From Thermococcus nautili (GTDB taxonomy: Archaea > Methanobacteriota_B > Thermococci > Thermococcales > Thermococcaceae), in the NCBI RefSeq assembly GCF_000585495.1, contig NZ_CP007264.1, positions 1,240,001 to 1,304,000 of the forward strand: 64,000 bases of DNA, given 5' to 3'. The notes under the pieces were generated by a model. The model was given only the letters and a program-made list of their open reading frames with translations, was not told the origin of the DNA and searched no databases. The position numbers were made by a program, and so were the translations under genes. Below are positions 43,359-56,475 of the stretch, piece after piece. Numbering within the stretch: the stretch's first letter is position 1; each line of letters starts with the position of its first letter.

Positions 43359-45089
43359 ATGTTTATGAAGTACGCCCACCACTTTCACGCCTACCAGCCG
43401 GGCGACGTAGTTTACGTTGAGGACGGCGACGGCTCCGGTCCGATAGAGTACGAAGAGCGGAAAAGCCCGGTCGCGATTAGAATCGGCGATGAGGAAGTTA
43501 GGGGCGAGAACTGGACGCGGGCGATGCTCTACTCCTATGAGAGGATTTCCGATGTTCTATCACTGCTCAAGGGAGTCAGCGTCGATATCGAACCCTTCAC
43601 GTTCCTCATGCTCCTTCGGTACAGAAGGAGGGCCTTTGAGAGGACCCTTGAGCTCCTCAAGACCCTCGACGCCGTTCCAACGGTTCCCTTCCACCCGATA
43701 ATGCCCCACCTCGACGAGTTTGAGCAGAAAATCCTTGCAAGGGTTTCCTTTGACTTCTACGCTCCGCTGATTGGCGACAAGAGCGTCATCGGCTACTGGC
43801 TCCCCGAGGCCGTGATAACGAGAAGGACCGTTCAGCTCATTGAATCCCTCGCCGACAGGAAGCTCGTCTTCCTGCTCGATGAAAGACAGCTACTCTACGA
43901 CTTCCCGCAGGCGAAGTACTCGTGCAACCGCTACTCAAACTCCTTCGTCTTCGGCCGTGAGTGGGGCCTGAGCGACGCCTTCGCCTTCAACACCCTCGAC
44001 GTCCCCGGGCTGGTAAACGAGACCCTCTCGCGGAGGGACGACTACAAGGAGAACCTAGGCGTTCCCTACCTGGTCTTTACCGCGAGCGACCTTGAGAGTC
44101 TGCTCGGAAATCCTGCACAGCTCGAGCGCTTTGTTGCCTGGATGGAGGGCCTTGAGAGAAACGGAGTTGAACGGATTTCGGCGCCTTCCTTCGTCTGGAA
44201 GAAGCTCTCCGGCGAGTTCAAGCGCCTCAAGGGGGAGTGCTCCTTCGAGATGCCCGTCAAAGAGTTCTCCAGCTGGAGCGACTACCTCGACTTGAGCCTC
44301 GACGGCAAGACGAGCGACTCGCGCTGGCTCGGTTACCGGAGGGCCGATGGAAGGGTCTTTGCAAGGGAAGTGAACGGGAGAAAAATCTCCCAGCTCTGGA
44401 AGGTCGCCTTCACGCGCCTTTTCAGCGAGCTCAACAGGACTGTGAGGCTCGGCGTTTTAAAGGGTCTGAAAGAGCTTAACGCCGACCCCGAGGAGTTTCT
44501 GGTCAGGTACGCGAGGGTCTTCTTCAGGGATTACTACGACTACTTCGGTCTGAGCACGTCTCTCAACTACGTCCTCGAGCCTGCCGACGGCGATAGGGAC
44601 GCCCTACCGCTCGGCAGGGCCTACTACCTCATGCTCCTCGCCAACCACTCCTGCCCGCGCTTCTGGGAGAACCTTGACACCCGCGTTGCCTTCTCCAACG
44701 TCTCGGTCATGGCAAAGGCTCTGATTGAGCTGATGAGGTATTTTGAAGGAAGCGAGCTTCAGTCGCTCTTTATCGGGGCGTATCTCAAGATGCTCCGCTT
44801 TGATGACCTCTACCACGTATGGAACCTCTCCGTGATGCCGTCAATCGAGGGCTGGGAGACGGGTGAAGAGGCCTGGCGCGAGGCTTTGAAGCCCGAGGTT
44901 CCAACGAGCGGCTACAACGTCGTGACGAGGGCCGCGCTCTACGTAGGAAAGCGTGACCTCTGGGGCGACCTGAGAAGCCTCGTTGAGGGCTACAACCTCG
45001 AGTGGGCAACCGCGGACACCGGCCACATCCCCGGCGAAAGGCACGGCCTTTGGGAGAACTCGGAGTACTGCGAGCACCGTAGGAGGTAA
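43359..45089 (+). CDS. Glycoside hydrolase family 57-like protein
   Basis: A 576-residue GH57-type alpha-glucan enzyme. The N-terminal HHFHAYQPGD is the first GH57 motif (HxHxYQP), and GYWLPEAVI is the third motif with the candidate nucleophile Glu. An all-alpha C-terminal domain follows from about residue 300. I could not place the acid/base Asp with certainty, so activity (amylase, transferase or branching) is open. No signal peptide, hence cytosolic. A glycolytic-motif-like operator precedes it, consistent with maltodextrin or glycogen metabolism. Confidence 0.82.
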   Translation: MFMKYAHHFHAYQPGDVVYVEDGDGSGPIEYEERKSPVAIRIGDEEVRGENWTRAMLYSYERISDVLSLLKGVSVDIEPFTFLMLLRYRRRAFERTLELLKTLDAVPTVPFHPIMPHLDEFEQKILARVSFDFYAPLIGDKSVIGYWLPEAVITRRTVQLIESLADRKLVFLLDERQLLYDFPQAKYSCNRYSNSFVFGREWGLSDAFAFNTLDVPGLVNETLSRRDDYKENLGVPYLVFTASDLESLLGNPAQLERFVAWMEGLERNGVERISAPSFVWKKLSGEFKRLKGECSFEMPVKEFSSWSDYLDLSLDGKTSDSRWLGYRRADGRVFAREVNGRKISQLWKVAFTRLFSELNRTVRLGVLKGLKELNADPEEFLVRYARVFFRDYYDYFGLSTSLNYVLEPADGDRDALPLGRAYYLMLLANHSCPRFWENLDTRVAFSNVSVMAKALIELMRYFEGSELQSLFIGAYLKMLRFDDLYHVWNLSVMPSIEGWETGEEAWREALKPEVPTSGYNVVTRAALYVGKRDLWGDLRSLVEGYNLEWATADTGHIPGERHGLWENSEYCEHRRR

Positions 45090-45130
45090 GTTTATATTTT
45101 GTTTCCCTAACTCCATAACCGGTGGTTTCA

Positions 45131-45349
45131 ATGAAGCCCAAAAAGGGTTTCGAGCTGAGGGAATCACGGCTGGTTGAGCTCATCGAGAGGGGCTTCGATG
45201 GTAAGAGTGCCCTTGAACTCCGCTCTGCCCTCAATAAAATTCGGGGGAAGCTGGGAAAGAAGGAGTTCCTCCTACTCCTTGAGATTCCACTTCTCTCGGC
45301 TCAGGAAGAGATAGGCCTCGCGCTCCAGCTCCTTGGGAACGTAGTTTAA
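45131..45349 (+). CDS. Small protein overlapping the 3' end of cca
   Basis: A 72-residue Lys-rich protein of unknown function (PKKGFELRESRLVELIERGF). In favour are a TATA box TTTATATTT at 45091-45099, a GGTGGT ribosome site and an ATG at 45131. Against are its short length and the last 78 bases being antisense to cca. The N-terminal 50 residues have normal composition for a real protein. Confidence 0.5.
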   Translation: MKPKKGFELRESRLVELIERGFDGKSALELRSALNKIRGKLGKKEFLLLLEIPLLSAQEEIGLALQLLGNVV

Positions 45350-46636
45350 CAGGACGTCCGCTTCCCTCACCGCGTCCCTTATTCCTTTTCCGAGAGACAC
45401 CTGGTTCTTCTCGAGGAGTTCGATGATGACGTCCACAGCGCTCTCCCGGACGGCCTTTTCGGAGTAGAGCCTCTTTCCAATGACCCAGACCTTCTCGTTC
45501 TTCCTGTAGAAGTTCCGCCCCCGCTCGGTGAAGAATTCCGGGCCGGGCTTAATCTTGACTTTCTCGCGCCAGTCTCTATCAAGTTCGAGCATTATGAAGG
45601 CCTTCCCTTTTCTCCCGACGTTCCAGCCGAGGACGCGGAAGCCTTCCCTCTCAAGGGCCTTTTCAAAGCCCCTCGCGCTCCTCTCCAGCTGGGGCAAAAG
45701 GATGTCGTCCACCATATCGGGGACATCGATTAGGAGCGTTACAAGGGCGGTTCCCCTCTTCCTCAGCTCGTCGAGGTAGTTCCCCTTGGGTTTCTCCGGT
45801 GGGAAGAAGAAGTTGACCGAGGGATTCTCAAGGAACTCCATCGCCTTGAAGTAGAAGCGCCCGTACTTCTCCCAGCTCAGGTTGGCCGAAACGTTCCGCC
45901 TCGGGTCGACGGGGTCTATCACTATCAGCGGTCTGTCTTCTTCGGTTTCCCTCTTCACGGTCTTAAGCGCGGTTTCCGGCTCTTTCCTCAGCCAGTCCGC
46001 CGGGTCTATTATCTTCTGCCTCAGTATGAAGTCCGCCTTCCCGACGACATCGAGGAAGGAGCCGTACTTGATGACGAGGATTTCGGCCAGGTAGCCGGAA
46101 AAGCCCCTCACGTAAATCTCGCTTCCATATGCGTTGATGCCCTTCAGGAAGCGCTTGAGCAGTCTAACCTCATCGTTCCGTCCGTTCAGGTTCTCGTTCA
46201 CCCAGCGCGTGTGGAGTATCGAGCGGTCAACGGCGGTTCTAACATCCCGCCAATTTCTGACGTCGTAGCAGGGCACGAGGTCAACGCTCACCCCTCTGTA
46301 TCTCGCCCGGACGTATGGGTGCTCCGCGTAGGCTATCTCGTAGGAGTCGAGTTTTTCTGCTATGACCTTCCCAAGCTCTAAACCTTTCTCCCTCAGCTCC
46401 TCAAGGGGAGTTCCGAGGGGGAAGGCCAGGAACAGGTCAACGTCGTGGTCTCCAGCTAAATAGGTGTCCTTCGCGAGCGAGCCGACGAAGTAGAGCCTGA
46501 CGTCGAGACCGAGCTCCTCTATTCTCTCCTCGGCTACTGTTCTCAGCTCCTTCATGAGTTCCTCGACGAAGGTCCTCTCCTCATCGCTAGGCCTTATCTT
46601 GGAGAGCACTTTTTCCAGAACCTCGTCAACCTGCAT
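45272..46636 (-). CDS. cca: CCA-adding enzyme (tRNA nucleotidyltransferase, archaeal class I)
   Basis: Adds or repairs the CCA end of tRNA without a template (454 residues). The nucleotidyltransferase motif is FVGSLAKDTYLAGDHDVDLF (catalytic Asp pair about 64-66) with the third Asp in GVSVDLVPCYD. Central and tail domains continue to about 450. ATG 46636 follows AGGTGAGG. It is divergent from the ATPase at 46712. Confidence 0.95.
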   Translation of the reverse strand: MQVDEVLEKVLSKIRPSDEERTFVEELMKELRTVAEERIEELGLDVRLYFVGSLAKDTYLAGDHDVDLFLAFPLGTPLEELREKGLELGKVIAEKLDSYEIAYAEHPYVRARYRGVSVDLVPCYDVRNWRDVRTAVDRSILHTRWVNENLNGRNDEVRLLKRFLKGINAYGSEIYVRGFSGYLAEILVIKYGSFLDVVGKADFILRQKIIDPADWLRKEPETALKTVKRETEEDRPLIVIDPVDPRRNVSANLSWEKYGRFYFKAMEFLENPSVNFFFPPEKPKGNYLDELRKRGTALVTLLIDVPDMVDDILLPQLERSARGFEKALEREGFRVLGWNVGRKGKAFIMLELDRDWREKVKIKPGPEFFTERGRNFYRKNEKVWVIGKRLYSEKAVRESAVDVIIELLEKNQVSLGKGIRDAVREADVLLNYVPKELEREAYLFLSREKWNLKE

Positions 46637-46656
46637 TCCCTCACCTGTTGATTTAG

Positions 46657-46699
46657 AACTATCAAAATATTTATATATCTTTTGTTAGCCAACTATCAA
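46657..46699. promoter_or_regulatory. Direct repeats flanking a TATA box
   Basis: AACTATCAA occurs at 46657-46665 and 46691-46699, 34 bases apart, on both sides of the TATA run ATATTTATATATCT (46667-46680). The repeats are on the same strand and about three helical turns apart, which fits cooperative binding of a regulator to the promoter of the downstream ATPase. Confidence 0.4.
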
Positions 46700-46711
46700 T
46701 CAGGTGTGAGC

Positions 46712-48031
46712 ATGGAGGAGCTTGCCGTCGTTCAGAACCCCTGGTGGAGTGACGCGGACGCGATTTATCTCGATGATAAGGTTAAACGGGCGCTCTCAAG
46801 GGAACCCAAGCTTCTGTACCGCTTTGAGCCGGTGAACAAAATCCTGATAGGACCCAGGCAGGTTGGCAAGACAACCTACATGAAGCTTTCAATAGCCCAT
46901 CTCATTGAATCCGGTGTTAATCCAAGAAACATCATGTACTTCTCCTGCGACCTCCTGAGGGACTACAGAGAAATTGTCTCCGTTGTCCGCTCGTTTCTGA
47001 GGAGGACTACCGGGAAGGCCTACGTTTTTCTCGACGAGGTTACGTTCGTTGATGGCTGGGAACGGGCGGTTAAGTTCCTCCTTGACTCGCCTCTGGCTTC
47101 GAGGATGGTTCTTCAGGTTACGGGCTCGACGTCAGCTGGTCTCAAGAGGGAGAGCTTTCCGGGCCGAGAAATCAAAGTTGAGGAGTTCCTCCCCCTTGAT
47201 TTTAGACTCGTCGCCTTCGTTTATCGGTCCCGGGTGAGGAAAATCAAGCTTCCCCACGAAAACCCCACGACTCCAAGAGAGTTCTACGAAAACGCCCTCG
47301 AGCTGTATCCTTACCTCGATGACCTCTACGGAGCGTTTGACCTCTATCTGAATTCCGGTGGCTATCCCCGTGCAATCTATGAGCTCTTAGCTGGTGAAAT
47401 CTCGCCCGAAACATATGAGATGGTCTACAATGCAACGGTTCTCGACGTTGTGAAGCTGGGGAGGAGTGAGAGAATTGCGCTCTCGCTTATCCTCGGTCTG
47501 CTCAGGCGCTACGGTGACAGGGTGAGCCTCAACTCCCTCGCCAAGGAGCTTGAAATCGGTTCCCACGTGACTGTCAGGGACTACTTAGAGCTCTTTGAAG
47601 AACTCTTCATTGGCAGGAACTACTTCCAGGTGAGGCTCCACGACATGACGCCCCTGTTCAGAAGGGAGCGGAAGTTCTATTTCCTTGACCCCCTCCTTGT
47701 TAGAACTTTCTCTCGGCTCTTCGGCGTGGCCGTGGACGAGTCAAGGGTCGTTGAGGGTGTCGTGGGTGAGCATCTAAGCAGGCTCTTCCCCACTTACTAC
47801 TTCTACGGCTCGAAGGAGGTTGATTTCATAGCCGGAAACCTCGGCGTTGAGGTAAAATGGAGGAAAAGCGTCTCTTCATCAGACTTTCCAAGGGTTGGCA
47901 TAAGGAACAAAATCCTGCTTTCAAAGGCCGACCTTGACTTTGTGGAACCCAGGAACCTTGCGATAATTCCCGTTCCGCTGTTCCTCTTCCAGCTTCATTC
48001 AGCGAGCTCGAACCTCGCAACGGTCTCGTAG
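46712..48031 (+). CDS. AAA ATPase with C-terminal DUF4143-like domain
   Basis: A 439-residue ATPase: Walker [13 protein letters not shown] (about 45-56), Walker [15 protein letters not shown], then VTGSTSAGL (sensor). The C-terminal part (about 290-430) has a winged-helix segment and a nuclease-like [15 protein letters not shown] with E-V-K, the restriction-endonuclease-like core of DUF4143. Such ATPases are widespread, often patchy in distribution, and of unknown role. ATG 46712 follows AGGTGTGAG. It overlaps thpR by 37 bases at the 3' end. Confidence 0.85.
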   Translation: MEELAVVQNPWWSDADAIYLDDKVKRALSREPKLLYRFEPVNKILIGPRQVGKTTYMKLSIAHLIESGVNPRNIMYFSCDLLRDYREIVSVVRSFLRRTTGKAYVFLDEVTFVDGWERAVKFLLDSPLASRMVLQVTGSTSAGLKRESFPGREIKVEEFLPLDFRLVAFVYRSRVRKIKLPHENPTTPREFYENALELYPYLDDLYGAFDLYLNSGGYPRAIYELLAGEISPETYEMVYNATVLDVVKLGRSERIALSLILGLLRRYGDRVSLNSLAKELEIGSHVTVRDYLELFEELFIGRNYFQVRLHDMTPLFRRERKFYFLDPLLVRTFSRLFGVAVDESRVVEGVVGEHLSRLFPTYYFYGSKEVDFIAGNLGVEVKWRKSVSSSDFPRVGIRNKILLSKADLDFVEPRNLAIIPVPLFLFQLHSASSNLATVS

Positions 48032-48549
48032 ATTGGCCCCTTCGGCGTCAGCGTGCTCTTCTTCAGCTCTATCGCCTCAACCTCGAACTCGCCGAAGTCC
48101 TCGTTGGCGAGGTCTTTGAGCGCCATCGCCAGCTCCAGTTTGTCCCTCACGAACTTGACGCGCCCGATTGTTATGTGGGCCACGAAGTCCTTGTCCTTCT
48201 TGAAGCCGAGCCTTCTCATCTCGCGCTCGACGTCGTTCGCTATCGCCTTAATGCCCTCGTCGTTCTCTATCCCTGCCCATATCACCCTCACGTAGTTCGG
48301 GTTCGGGAAGACGCCGATTCCCTTGACGCGAACGCGGTGCTTTTTGTGCTTCCTCGCTATCTCCGCCAGGGCCTTCTTGACCTCCTCCGCCGTTATCTCG
48401 TCAATCTCCCCGAGGAACTTGAGCGTCACGTGGAAGTTCTCCCGCTCCACGAACTTTATCTTCGCTGACTTGCTCCCTATCCTCTCCTGAGCCTTCAGAA
48501 GGTTGTCGCGAACCTCGTCGCTTACATCTATCGCTATGAACGCCCTCAT
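47995..48549 (-). CDS. thpR: RNA 2',3'-cyclic phosphodiesterase (LigT/2H family)
   Basis: A 2H phosphoesterase (184 residues) with both catalytic His motifs: FHVTLKFLG (H40) and AHITIGRVK (H125). Family members hydrolyse 2',3'-cyclic phosphates and ligate tRNA halves in vitro. ATG 48549 follows GGTGGT. It is convergent with the DUF4143-type ATPase gene. Confidence 0.92.
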   Translation of the reverse strand: MRAFIAIDVSDEVRDNLLKAQERIGSKSAKIKFVERENFHVTLKFLGEIDEITAEEVKKALAEIARKHKKHRVRVKGIGVFPNPNYVRVIWAGIENDEGIKAIANDVEREMRRLGFKKDKDFVAHITIGRVKFVRDKLELAMALKDLANEDFGEFEVEAIELKKSTLTPKGPIYETVARFELAE

Positions 48550-48588
48550 ACCACCACCGAGAAAAGTTGGAGGGAGGGGTTAAAGGGG

Positions 48589-49053
48589 TTACTCCCTCAC
48601 CACAACGGGGAACTCCTCCCAGGGGAAGACTATCCATTTGTCCGTTCTGAAGACGTAGAAGTCGGGAACAACCTTGGTCCAGGGCTTCATGCTGAGGCAC
48701 GCGACCTTAACCTCCTTCGCCCCTGCCTTCTTGACCTCCTCGATGACGACCTCAAGGGTCTTTCCGGTGTCGCTGACGTCATCCACAATGACGACCTTCT
48801 TGCCCTCCAGCGAGCCGTGAAGGGGAATCGTTATCACGGGCTTCTCCATCCTCTCGTCGATGCCCTTGTAGAACTTGACGTCTATGACCTTGAGCTCCAC
48901 ATCGCCCAAAACGTGGCTCAGCCTTACAGCTGGGATAAGCCCGCCCCTCGCGATTCCGACTATCACGTCGGGCATGAAGTGCTTTCTCAGTTCTTCGGCG
49001 AGCGCGAAGACTGCCCTATCAATCTGCCACCAGGTCAGGTAAACCTTGTCCAT
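48589..49053 (-). CDS. Purine (xanthine/guanine-type) phosphoribosyltransferase
   Basis: Salvages a purine base with PRPP (154 residues). The PRPP-binding motif is VVIVDDVSDTGKT (about 87-99); IVGIARGGLIPAVRLS is the upstream loop. The C-terminal KWIVFPWEEFP is shared with the archaeal xanthine-guanine enzyme. Base specificity cannot be read from sequence alone. Start ATG 49053. Confidence 0.88.
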   Translation of the reverse strand: MDKVYLTWWQIDRAVFALAEELRKHFMPDVIVGIARGGLIPAVRLSHVLGDVELKVIDVKFYKGIDERMEKPVITIPLHGSLEGKKVVIVDDVSDTGKTLEVVIEEVKKAGAKEVKVACLSMKPWTKVVPDFYVFRTDKWIVFPWEEFPVVVRE

Positions 49054-49173
49054 GGGAACACCTCCGAATAGCGTGAGTTCTCAACGCCGAACTTAAGCTT
49101 TGGGTGAGTGGTGGAAGTTAAAAGAAAGGCCTTAAAAAACCTATTTTGGCAGGAGAATGTTAAAAAGGAGAGA

Positions 49174-49593
49174 TTAACTGTCGTTTGGATTTGGAAACAG
49201 TATGTATACTGTTTTGTTTTTAATATCTATTTCGTGTTCTTTTTCAGTGGTTCCTCTGTTTAGTCCAAGTTTGTTAGCGATTCTCATGATTGAAATTGTT
49301 ATTCCTCCGGTTTTTTGTTTTGTAACTGTGTATCCTTCTGGGCTGTCAGTTGCGGTGAGTTTGAGAAGAATTTCCCCTGTATCCTCAATTATGCCTGCTT
49401 CAACTAGCACTTTGTCGATCATTGACAAAAAGGCATTTACATCGCTAGAAGCAGGAATATACAGGGCTAAGCGTTCTTTTCCAGTTTTTAGTCGTCCCAT
49501 GCTGATTATTTTTATTTTTCCATCTGAGCTCTTAGCTCCTTTTTTCTTGGTAATTATCCATTTTGTTTTCTTTTCGAGATCTTTTAGACTCAT
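49174..49593 (-). CDS. AT-rich orphan gene, function unknown
   Basis: A 139-residue Lys/Ile-rich protein with no membrane segment. It alternates short beta strands (KIIIS..., ITISIM) and helices, and ends in VYILFPNPNDS. Codon use (many TTT, AAA, ATA) is unlike the GC-rich neighbours, suggesting recent acquisition. GGAGGTGATT lies four bases before ATG 49593, so translation is well supported. It is in line with a small membrane protein gene 16 bases upstream. No family recognised. Confidence 0.75.
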   Translation of the reverse strand: MSLKDLEKKTKWIITKKKGAKSSDGKIKIISMGRLKTGKERLALYIPASSDVNAFLSMIDKVLVEAGIIEDTGEILLKLTATDSPEGYTVTKQKTGGITISIMRIANKLGLNRGTTEKEHEIDIKNKTVYILFPNPNDS

Positions 49594-49609
49594 TCAAATC
49601 ACCTCCTCT

Positions 49610-49840
49610 TTACAATGAAAACAATAAAAGACGAAAGAGTTCCCAGTAAGGACCTGCTCCAGGAGTATGTATTCTTATTATTCTTGCTACAATTGTGGTC
49701 AGGATTATAATGATGCTAAAGCTGATGACTATGTGTACTGAAATGTCAATTGCCAATTCCACTTTGGCTTTTTCAAGAAAGGACACTACAAGGTAGACAA
49801 ATACAATCAAATGGTAGAAGTTTATCCTACCCTTTTTCAT
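49610..49840 (-). CDS. AT-rich small membrane protein
   Basis: A 76-residue protein with two hydrophobic segments (FYHLIVFVYLVVSFL and IVISFSIIIILTTIVARI). ATG 49840 follows GAGGTGA by four bases; GTG 49849 overlaps the ribosome site. A minus-strand TATA TTTTTAAGG at about 49875-49884 fits this start. It forms a two-gene AT-rich unit with the downstream orphan. Confidence 0.6.
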   Translation of the reverse strand: MKKGRINFYHLIVFVYLVVSFLEKAKVELAIDISVHIVISFSIIIILTTIVARIIRIHTPGAGPYWELFRLLLFSL

Positions 49841-49897
49841 GTCCTTCACCTCAATGACAATAAGAACAACCCCCTTAAAAACTTTTCCTTACATAAC

Positions 49898-49916
49898 TTT
49901 GAATATAATATTCAAA
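49898..49916. promoter_or_regulatory. 19-bp perfect palindrome
   Basis: TTTGAATAT-A-ATATTCAAA lies about 15-20 bases upstream of the TATA box of the AT-rich two-gene unit and 32 bases after the nrdJ stop. Position and symmetry suggest an operator, or a transcript-end hairpin of nrdJ. Confidence 0.45.
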
Positions 49917-49947
49917 ACACAAACATAAAAATAAGACAGTATAGCAC

Positions 49948-53742
<3,795 letters not shown>

Positions 53743-53746
<4 letters not shown>

Positions 53747-54540
53747 TCCACAACCCTCAGGTAGTCCAAGAGCTCCCTTATGCTCGGCAGAACGAGGTCG
53801 GGCTTAACTCCACTCCGCTCAACGTCCTCTAAGGTGCTCACGCCTGTGAGAACCATTATCGCCTTCATGCCGAAGCGCTTAGCAAAGGCAATGTCCGTGT
53901 CGAGCCTGTCGCCCACCATCCAGATTTCATCAACTGGTCCAAGCTTCTCCCTCACTATCTCGTAGGCCGGTTCGTTGGGCTTTCCTATGATTAGGGGCTC
54001 TCGGTCAGTTGAGGCCTTCAGCGACGCTATTATTGCCCCTGCCCCAGGGTAGAGTCCCTCCTCCGCGGGGTAAGTGGTGTCGGGGTTCGTTCCGATAAAG
54101 CTCGCCCCGTTCCTTATCGCCAGCGTCCCGTACTTGAGCTTCTCGTAGGTTAGCTTGGGGTCGAGACCAACCACAACGTGCTCGATTTCCTTCCATTTTC
54201 CTTCCCTGCACTCATCGAGGCTTACAACGCCCCAGCCGAGCCTTTTCATCTCCTCGTGGAGGCCATCTCCCCCGATGACGAAGATTTTCCCTGGTTCCAT
54301 ATGCTTGGCCATGTAGAGCCTCGTGGCGAGGCCCGAGGTAACTATTCTCTCCGCCGGAACGTCTATGCCCATCGAGAGGAGCTTTTGCCTGTAGGTCTCT
54401 GGCGTTCTGGTCGAGTTGTTGGTGAGGAAGACGAATGGAATACCCTTTTCCCTCAGGTATTTGATTACCCCCCGCGAACCATCAATCGGCCGGTTTCCGC
54501 GGTAGATGACGCCGTCCATGTCGAATATGATTCCAATCAT
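53743..54540 (-). CDS. HAD-superfamily phosphatase, NagD/HAD-IIA type
   Basis: A 265-residue phosphatase: motif I FDMDGVIYRG (nucleophile D7, acid D9), motif II FLTNNSTR, the Lys of IGKPNEPAY and motif IV MVGDRLDTDI. A type IIA cap lies between about 75 and 175. Substrate unknown; 4-nitrophenyl phosphate-type activity and phosphoglycolate or UMP hydrolysis are known in the family. Confidence 0.9.
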
Positions 54541-54579
54541 GCTCCCACCGGAGGGAGAAGGTGGGGGAAGTATAAAAGC

Positions 54580-55161
54580 TCACTGGCTCGCGTCGAGCCT
54601 CAGCGTCACGTCTATTCCATCGGTCTGACACTCGTTGCCCGCCTTGGCCGGGAGTTCAAGGGTCATCCTTACTTCAGCCTTCTCCCCCGGCTTGAGCTTT
54701 ACCGGCAGGGATATCGTCTTCCCGCTGAGCTCGTCGAGGGTTCTGTTCACGGGGATTGTTCTTCCGTTCACGCTGATTGTTTTCAGAACCAGCCACTTTC
54801 CGAGTTCTCCTTTTTCGGGGGTTGAATCAACGGCTTTCTCCGCCGGGGACATCTTCACCTCGTAGTTTCGGACGTTTAGCGTCAGTGTCAGCCGGTTCAT
54901 CGTGACCGTGCCCCTGTTCTTGACGAGGAATGTCACGTTTCTGTTCTCCCCGGGGAGCAGGTTGCTCAGGTCGAAGAGCTTGAGCTCGTTGTAGAAGCGC
55001 TTTCCGTCCTTACTTATGGCGATGTCGAACTCGGCAGTTGTCACGGTGTTGCCCTTAGAGATTGCCGCGTCGGTGAAGTGGGATTTGGCTGCTCCGGAGA
55101 CAGCTACTATCAGCGCCACTACAACAACGATTATCCGAAGTTCTACCTTAACTGCTTTCAT
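54580..55161 (-). CDS. TasA/CalY (camelysin)-like secreted protein
   Basis: A 193-residue secreted protein. A hydrophobic leader (IIVVVVALIVAVSGAA) runs straight into KSHFTDAAISKGNTVTTAEFDI, the hallmark of SipW-dependent TasA/CalY proteins (FxD...SxGNTxxxGxxDI). The rest is a beta sandwich with LPGENRNVTFLVKNRGTV and LKPGEKAEVRMTLELP. Bacterial TasA forms biofilm fibres, and archaeal homologues form bundling pili by donor-strand exchange; the same role is inferred here. ATG 55161 follows a weak GGTG; TATA ACATATAAGG lies on the minus strand near 55193-55201. Confidence 0.78.
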   Translation of the reverse strand: MKAVKVELRIIVVVVALIVAVSGAAKSHFTDAAISKGNTVTTAEFDIAISKDGKRFYNELKLFDLSNLLPGENRNVTFLVKNRGTVTMNRLTLTLNVRNYEVKMSPAEKAVDSTPEKGELGKWLVLKTISVNGRTIPVNRTLDELSGKTISLPVKLKPGEKAEVRMTLELPAKAGNECQTDGIDVTLRLDASQ

Positions 55162-55224
55162 TAGTAACACCGTATAATGTTGGAAGTACCCCTTATATGT
55201 TTTTCGATGTTCGGAAGTAACTAG

Positions 55225-56226
55225 TCACTCATGGACATAGATATTCAGCTTGAGGCTCTGAATTGTTCCGTTGACGGCCCCCAAAATGAGCTCTCTTGCG
55301 GGGGTCTCAGCGTAGTTTCCATCCTGCGGTGCGGGGGGAAGTCTTGGCTGGCTGTCTTTGAACAGGAGGAACCACAGCTGCCACCTGCCGGGTCTGTCTA
55401 TGCTGAACGTGTAGTTGGTCTCGAATTGGGGTGTCCAGTTGCCCTCGATGTTGACTGGAACTGGTGGGAGGGTTACGTTAAACCATCCGGGCATTGGATA
55501 CATCTCATGGATTATCGTCGTGTTTGTTTGGTTGTCCCAGGTCAGGTTCACGAGCCAAATTTGAACGTAGTATGTCACGTTTCTGTGCTCGTGGTTGACG
55601 ATGCCAATGATTACCGTTGCATTCTGTCCGACTTTGAGGTCTGTTGGGTAGTCGCTCGCTTTTCCGTTTGGACCGAGGATGTAGAACTCCGTGAAAGCTT
55701 CTCCGGGCTTGGGATGGGTCACAACATAGGTCAAGACTCCTACGGAGGTCACAATTGCGATTATCAGAATCACGGTGAGGGCTTTATCGAGCCTGCTCGC
55801 GGTCTCCCACTCCAGTTCCCGTTTTATGTCTTCCAGGGTTACCCAGGGAATCCAGGGTTCAATTGCGTTTTTCCTCCTGTAAATTGCCGCGAGGGCGGAG
55901 ATAATGTTAAATGCAGTTAGGCTGATTAGAATTGGCTTCAGCCTTATCCCCCAGGGGGTGTAGTTCAGGGCCAAACCGATGAGCGGAACTATCGCTATGC
56001 TGAGTCCGAAGCTCAGGGCGAGCCTCTCAAGGTTATCGAGCTCTTTTCTCTCTGGAAATAGGGCGGTAATAAATGCGTAGCCTGGGAAAAAGAGCACAAA
56101 CGCTAAACCAAGGGCCTTTCTCGCGAGGCTGTCTGGGAAGGCTAGTATAAGGATGTCCAGAAGGACTGAGAGGCATATCAGCGTCACAAGGTCCCAGTAC
56201 TTCCATACGCCCCGAGGCTCTCGCAA
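55225..56226 (-). CDS. DUF1616 membrane protein
   Basis: A 333-residue protein: about four membrane segments in the N-terminal 120 residues, a cytosolic linker, one more membrane segment (ALTVILIIAIVTSVGVLTYVV), then the extracytoplasmic domain of DUF1616 (EFYILGPNGKASDYPTDLKVG) rich in Asn-X-Ser/Thr sites. DUF1616 proteins often adjoin surface-glycan or S-layer genes. Start ATG 56226 is directly before the next upstream stop, in one operon. Confidence 0.85.
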   Translation of the reverse strand: MREPRGVWKYWDLVTLICLSVLLDILILAFPDSLARKALGLAFVLFFPGYAFITALFPERKELDNLERLALSFGLSIAIVPLIGLALNYTPWGIRLKPILISLTAFNIISALAAIYRRKNAIEPWIPWVTLEDIKRELEWETASRLDKALTVILIIAIVTSVGVLTYVVTHPKPGEAFTEFYILGPNGKASDYPTDLKVGQNATVIIGIVNHEHRNVTYYVQIWLVNLTWDNQTNTTIIHEMYPMPGWFNVTLPPVPVNIEGNWTPQFETNYTFSIDRPGRWQLWFLLFKDSQPRLPPAPQDGNYAETPARELILGAVNGTIQSLKLNIYVHE

Positions 56227-56475
56227 CTACCTTCCCCCCGAGAGGATTGAGTATACACGTCCCATAACGATGATTGCGAACACCACTATCAGGAGCTCGA
56301 GGAGGGGTTTTAAACTCTCCTTCTGCTCCCTGCTCAGGAAGAGGCTTCCCACCTCAACGGTTATTAGAAGGCCTATGAGGGTTAGGGTCAGGAAAACGCT
56401 TACGCTCGATGTAGCCAGAGCAGAAATCAAAATCCAGACTGACAGGAAGAGGAGCATGTAGTCCTCTACATCCAT
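56227..56475 (-). CDS. Small membrane protein
   Basis: An 82-residue protein with about three membrane segments (LLFLSVWILISAL, VFLTLTLIGLLITVEV, LLELLIVVFAIIVMG). It overlaps the upstream gene by 10 bases and abuts the DUF1616 gene, so it is part of the operon. No family recognised. Confidence 0.7.
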   Translation of the reverse strand: MDVEDYMLLFLSVWILISALATSSVSVFLTLTLIGLLITVEVGSLFLSREQKESLKPLLELLIVVFAIIVMGRVYSILSGGR

